From Notospermus geniculatus (lineage: Eukaryota > Nemertea > Pilidiophora > Heteronemertea > Lineidae), in contig NMRB01000279.1 in NCBI GenBank assembly GCA_002633025.1, positions 146,773 to 210,772 of the forward strand: a stretch of DNA of 64,000 bases, written 5' to 3'. Within the stretch, counting starts at the first letter, position 1; each line of letters starts with the position of its first letter. Shown here in pieces: positions 59,541 through 64,000 of this stretch. Both the position numbers and the translations under genes were made by a program. The notes under the pieces were generated by a model that searched no databases, was not told the DNA's origin, and saw only the letters and a program-made list of their open reading frames with translations.

Positions 59541-62440
59541 ATGACCTCAAATACCAGTGGTGGAAATCAGAGTGGTATTCTAGTTCAGGATATAAACTTG
59601 AAAAACATTTTTAAGATGTTTCGGGGTTTGTCCCAAAACAGTTCACTGGAGTGCAGAGCCTTGGAAATTCAGGACCAGTTGTCGGCTTGAAAGGTGTTAA
59701 AAGAAACTACAGTGACTACACCTTTACTGGATTACCACATCACACCTCAAGAGAGACCCATTCTACTGTAACAGTGCTTGCAAAGTAATGACAATTGCTG
59801 CAAAGCCTTTCTATCCACTTTATGGGGGAAGTTGTATAGCCTATGATAAAGACATATTTCGTATTTTGCCAATACAAAAATGCACCCTGATGGGACACTT
59901 ACAGAATGCTACCAATTCATGCTCCCTTCTGGGAATCCCTGTGCAAAGTGCTGTTAGAAAATCAAGAAAGCCTAGATCTATTTTTATTGCGCATTTTCTC
60001 ATTTCATGGCAACCAAGTTGCCACTGCAAATTCCACTGAGCCCTAAGTGTCACCTTCTCTATCACGTAGAGAGTGGTCCGTCCAAGGATTGGACCTGGAA
60101 TACCAGATGCCACCAAGACTGATGTTCCAACTTCACCACTCTGATAACCTAAACTTTGTTCTTCCATGAGAAGAGTTCATGACATCACAAATCTCAGCGG
60201 AGATGTTTGGTATTCTCCGAATCAATGGAATCAATGCTTGTTTTCATCAACAAGTCAAACAACTCCATTGAAACAGAAACTTTGCTCCCATTCCTTCCAG
60301 TCCCTCTCATCGAAAAAATCTTCATTAGCAACGAGGTCGAGCTGCTTCAAGGTCAGCAATCGAAATAATGGTTATGTCCTCCCCTCATCGAAAAAATATT
60401 GCATCATCATCATCGAAAAAAGACTGCATTAACACAGCGCCAGAAGTGTTCTTTCCAACTCAATGTCAGAAATGCATCTCGATGACTTCAAGGCATCAGC
60501 CGGTTCGTTGTTCGATCTCTCCAGACATCAGTGACAACAGAAGTGAGTGCTTGCCTCAAAAAACAAGTCAGACTCTCCCACTGTCACTGACGGCTGACGC
60601 ATCGCTGCGCCCGGCTTCTGCCGCTGAAGGCCTAAGGTTGAAAGCCGATGTTCCCAGGGCCTAAGATGATGATTTGGTGAAGCCTTTGATGAAAGGAACA
60701 TCAGCCTGTTGCATGCATGTTTTGGCACGTGGCCTCTACCTCTACAACTAACTGCCTGTGGTGTAGGAAGACTTGATGCATGCCTTATTCCCTTCATGCT
60801 AACAGCTATCATAACTGGTACTTACCTCCAACTTACCTACTGAAGGCATCCTTGGAAATCACCTAAGGTAAAAATTGCCGAACATCAAATGTGCCACCGA
60901 AAAACGCTGCAAAATGGTCATCGATATCGGCATCGACTTCTCCCACAAAATGGCTGACGAAATTGCGCAAAAATTACCAAAGGAAACTTGCATGAACTCT
61001 TTGGAAATCTTCCACGAAATGGCCAGTACATGTATTGAGAAATCGTCTACCATCATGGGGTTAAGAAAATATGAAGTCAAAAGCCTTGAGCTCTTACTTT
61101 GCTCGATCGTTAGACAAGATTGGGTGAACGTTTTGACAAAGTGTCCTCTACAGGTCAGATTGTACAATCTATTGCACTAATTTCGGTCTGCTAATGGTGT
61201 TTGCTATAAGTTACCTGCATATCAAGTTTGATATGCCAAGTGGTCAACTAGAACTGTGAAATTTGCTTGCAGCAAATTTGATGGTCCCTACATCAGAAAA
61301 TGCAAACTGAGTGAAGAAAGGGCAAGGAGGGGTATGACTCTGTGACACAACAGTCAGGTTCTGGAATGTCTTCCTGGTGAAGGACACATGCAGGGTAGGC
61401 AAATTGAGAGGAGGGGCAGACAAATGACTGCACGGCGTGCGCATTCTGCAGACTGACAAACACGGGGAGTGCACGCATTCGACAGCATGTTACCTGTTCG
61501 GTGGGTAGGTGGGGCTATCTATCTACTGTGNCATATTTACCAGCCCGAAACAAACAAACAAAAACTGAGGGAGATATTTTAACTTCATCACTTCAGAATA
61601 AAACGGTCTTCAAAAACCATCGTAAGTTAACTTTTTTAAAACTATCTAACCTTTCAGACCTGGATACAAGTATTCACTACTCAATGGTACTGCTTGATTT
61701 TGAGGTCATTGATCAGTTTTCTTGCAATCGTGTGTTAACTGAATGTGTGGAAGAAGATAGAAAGAAATAAAAATTTCCTACCTACCCAGTGATATCAAGA
61801 TGGTCCCTACATTGATATGTAGGGACCATAATAAACGTGCCACCCCTGTTAACGACGACGACAGCAAAATGCATTTTATCAAGACTGGGCAGAGGAATAA
61901 GGAAGTGTCGAATGTGCGACTTCTTCCTAAACAGTACTGTACTAATACCTACTGAAGCATACTTGGAAATCACCAAAAAATTGCCGAAAGTCAATTGTGC
62001 CACCAAATTGAAAATTCCATTCCTCTCTTTCGCAAAATGGCCGTAGACAAGAACAGTCCCTGGTAATCTCTAACGAAATGACAGAGGAAGTTGCGCAAAA
62101 ATTACCGAAGGAAACTTGTGTAGTGGGAGTGTCACCACTACAATGATCGGGGGTTCGAAGGAGACGATGAACTTACTGATATTATAAAATCTGCTTTATT
62201 GTAACACGAGAGATCCAGACTCCGGATCCAGACCATGCGTTCGTACAAAATCGATACAGCTGCTTCTGCGCATGTGCAAGCAACTGCGTAACCCGTGGGG
62301 TGTTCCCCTAGTGGGAACATGGAGCCCTGGTGAGAAACTCAACCATGACACTTGCATGAACCCTTCCGAAATCTTCCACGAAATGGCCGATAAAATCCAT
62401 CCACCATCATGGGGTAAAGAAAAAAGCGGTGAACTCTAAT
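59541..62440. other. PARL copy 2 3' region and intergenic repeats
   Basis: Counterpart of 43445-45790 with no recognised gene. It contains a copy-specific insertion (61233-61836) and a mutated version of the NRF1-type site (TGCGCATGTGCA near 62270). Confidence 0.5.
61233..61836. mobile_element. Copy 2-specific insertion with ATGGTCCCTACAT ends
   Basis: Copy 1 reads straight from GGTCAA to ACGTGCCACCCCTG near 45180, whereas copy 2 has ~600 bp inserted. ATGGTCCCTACAT at 61281 and its reverse complement ending at 61829 form inverted ends, and AAATTTGC(TTGCA)GCAAATTT lies at the left. A single N at 61531 sits inside, so the sequence may be incomplete. Confidence 0.55.
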
Positions 62441-62444
62441 TTTG

Positions 62445-62860
62445 CATCAGATTATCATTACGTCAGCATGAATATCGGTTTTGGCCCATGGAGACCTGAT
62501 GAATTTTACTATCAGTCTATCAACGTGAATATCAGGTTAGGCCCAAGAGGACCCGATGAATTTTGCTATCAGTGTATCACTATATCAGCATCAGCAATGA
62601 GTTTAGACCCCGGAGGACCTGATGAATTTCGGTATCAGTGTATCATTATAGAGCATCAATATCAATTTAGTCCCTTGAGGACCTGACAAATTTCAACATT
62701 CGTGTATCATACAACTTGATGGATTTTGCTATCAGTGCATCTGCCTCATTACATCATCATCAATATGAGTTTAGGCCCAAGAGGACCTGGTGAATTCGCT
62801 ATCAGTGGATTATTACAGCAAGTCACAATCAGTTTAGGCCCAAAAGGACCTGATGAGGAG
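62445..62860. repeat. ~65 bp tandem repeat (copy 2)
   Basis: Counterpart of 45790-46210 with the same unit order and minor indels. Confidence 0.8.
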
Positions 62861-63384
62861 CATATTCCCTAAAAGATGAGGTCTCCAATCATCTATTACC
62901 TCCAATAGTGATCGGGTTCATCAGTTAAGGAACAGGCTCCACAAGATTCATTAGTTATTTTTTCTCCTCTGTGTTCAATGGATTTTGTCTGAGTCTTTAG
63001 TTCAGGATTAATTTTACAAGTGTTGGCCTGCAGGATCAAACTGTTTTTAAAACAGCAGTAATAATTAGGCCTACATAATGTTACAAGGTTAGTAGCTGAA
63101 ATAGAAATCAAAATACAGGGTGATAAGAGAAGAGGAGAGCATTCATGATTAGTAACAGGCAATACCCATCATGGATGGAGCTGTCTGGGTCATCAACCAT
63201 CAAACCATGGTTGAATTGCCACTGACAACACCAACCTGATGAAAGGGACTATTGTATGCACAAAAATCCTTCAACCGGGGCAGTGGGCCTACACTGGACT
63301 GGGACCACCAGCCCTGGGCCTAGAGCGTGCATACAGTCTAAGTAAGCCTAAATACTTACAGAGTGTACCTGAAAAAGATGTCTG

Positions 63385-64000
63385 AAAAAGAACAGCTGAA
63401 AAAGAACACCTGCATATGCAGGCAGATTTTAGGCCTGGCTCATCCAGGTTCTTTCAAAGAGGCTAGGCTGGTTCATCCAGCAATGCAAATGTGTGTCTTC
63501 CTCCCCAGAACGTTAAGCTGGGGGTTAAATCAGAGTACTACCTCCAAAGACAGAAGTATAGAAGTCTGCATCACTTGGTCGAACTGCTCAAGGGTGCTGG
63601 TCTTCCTTCCAAAAACATTAAGCTGGGAGGGGGCCCTAATCCGAGTCGAACTCCTCATGGGTGCTGGTCTCCTTTCTGCTGTTCCTGGAAAACTAAGGTG
63701 AGAATAAGATAGCTGAAAAAGAAGACATTAGATTCTAGGCCTGGTTGGTCCAGGTACTTTCAAAGCTAGGCTGGACCGTCCAGCAATGCAAGTGTGTGTC
63801 TTCCTCCCCAGAACGTTAAGCTGGGAGGCAAATCCGAGTCGAACTCCTCATGGGTGCCAGTCTCCTTTCTGCTGTTTCTGGAAAACTAAGGTGAGAATTA
63901 GATAGCTGAAAAAGAAGATGTTAGATTCTAGGCCTGGTTGGTCCAGGTACTTTCAAAGCTAGGCTGGACCGTCCAGCAATGCAAGTGTGTGTCTTCCTCC
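63385..64000. repeat. ~195 bp satellite array, block 3 (continues past the window)
   Basis: Three or more units of the satellite seen at 46740-48970 and 50151-51280, in the same orientation and at the same distance downstream of PARL copy 2. Confidence 0.92.

Larger units (their letters stand above)
51697..64000. repeat. Large segmental duplication, copy 2 (continues past the window)
   Basis: Counterpart of 38153-46960, containing the FXR intron 1 segment, FXR exon 1, PARL and downstream repeats, ending inside the satellite. There is no N at the 51.69 kb junction. Copy-specific insertions are 52265-54305, the PARL intron 5 insertion 57838-58880, and 61233-61836. Confidence 0.92.

Overview
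This is animal nuclear DNA: split genes with GT-AG introns, a tRNA gene array, abundant small inverted-repeat elements and minisatellites, and stray Ns typical of a draft assembly. The frequent AGGCCTA and ACATGTAC words, together with the repeat style, suggest a marine invertebrate, most likely a deuterostome such as an echinoderm or lancelet. That placement is inference; no species can be named from the sequence alone.

Layout. (1) 1-600: the end of an unidentified gene on the minus strand, running off the left edge. (2) About 2.2-15.1 kb: a tandem pair of ~6.3 kb units (A 2196-8435, B 8479-15100). Each carries a three-exon minus-strand gene for a small secreted His-rich/Lys-rich repetitive protein (158 aa in both copies) and a cluster of identical tRNA-Arg(ACG) genes (three in A, four in B). 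(3) 15.1-27.2 kb: no recognisable gene; it holds a ~2 kb unit present twice on either side of an 8-N gap. (4) 27.6-39.7 kb, minus strand: a complete 13-exon FXR/FMR1-family gene (721 aa), with Tudor/Agenet-type N-terminus, KH1, KH2, an RG-rich segment and an Arg-rich C-terminus. (5) 40.7-43.4 kb, plus strand: a complete 8-exon PARL mitochondrial rhomboid protease gene (327 aa), head-to-head with FXR across ~1 kb. (6) 46.7-51.3 kb: a ~195 bp satellite whose units carry splice-like signals. (7) 51.7-64 kb: a second copy of the 38.15-46.9 kb block, containing an orphan FXR exon 1, the shared promoter, a second intact PARL gene and the start of the satellite again.

Three separate duplications dominate the window. 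Copies differ by a few percent (by eye) and by insertion of individual mobile elements. This fits either recent tandem duplication or two alleles of a very polymorphic genome laid end to end by the assembler. The 2 kb pair that meets exactly at an N gap strongly suggests the latter for that pair.

The recognised genes do not form a pathway. FXR is an RNA-binding regulator of mRNA translation and PARL is an inner-membrane mitochondrial protease; their close head-to-head arrangement suggests a shared bidirectional promoter. The most novel coding feature is the secreted His/Lys-rich protein gene. The most unusual non-coding structures are nested foldback elements, a GTTAAC-rich element, a CTCF-motif-like tandem repeat in a PARL intron, and the exon-like satellite.
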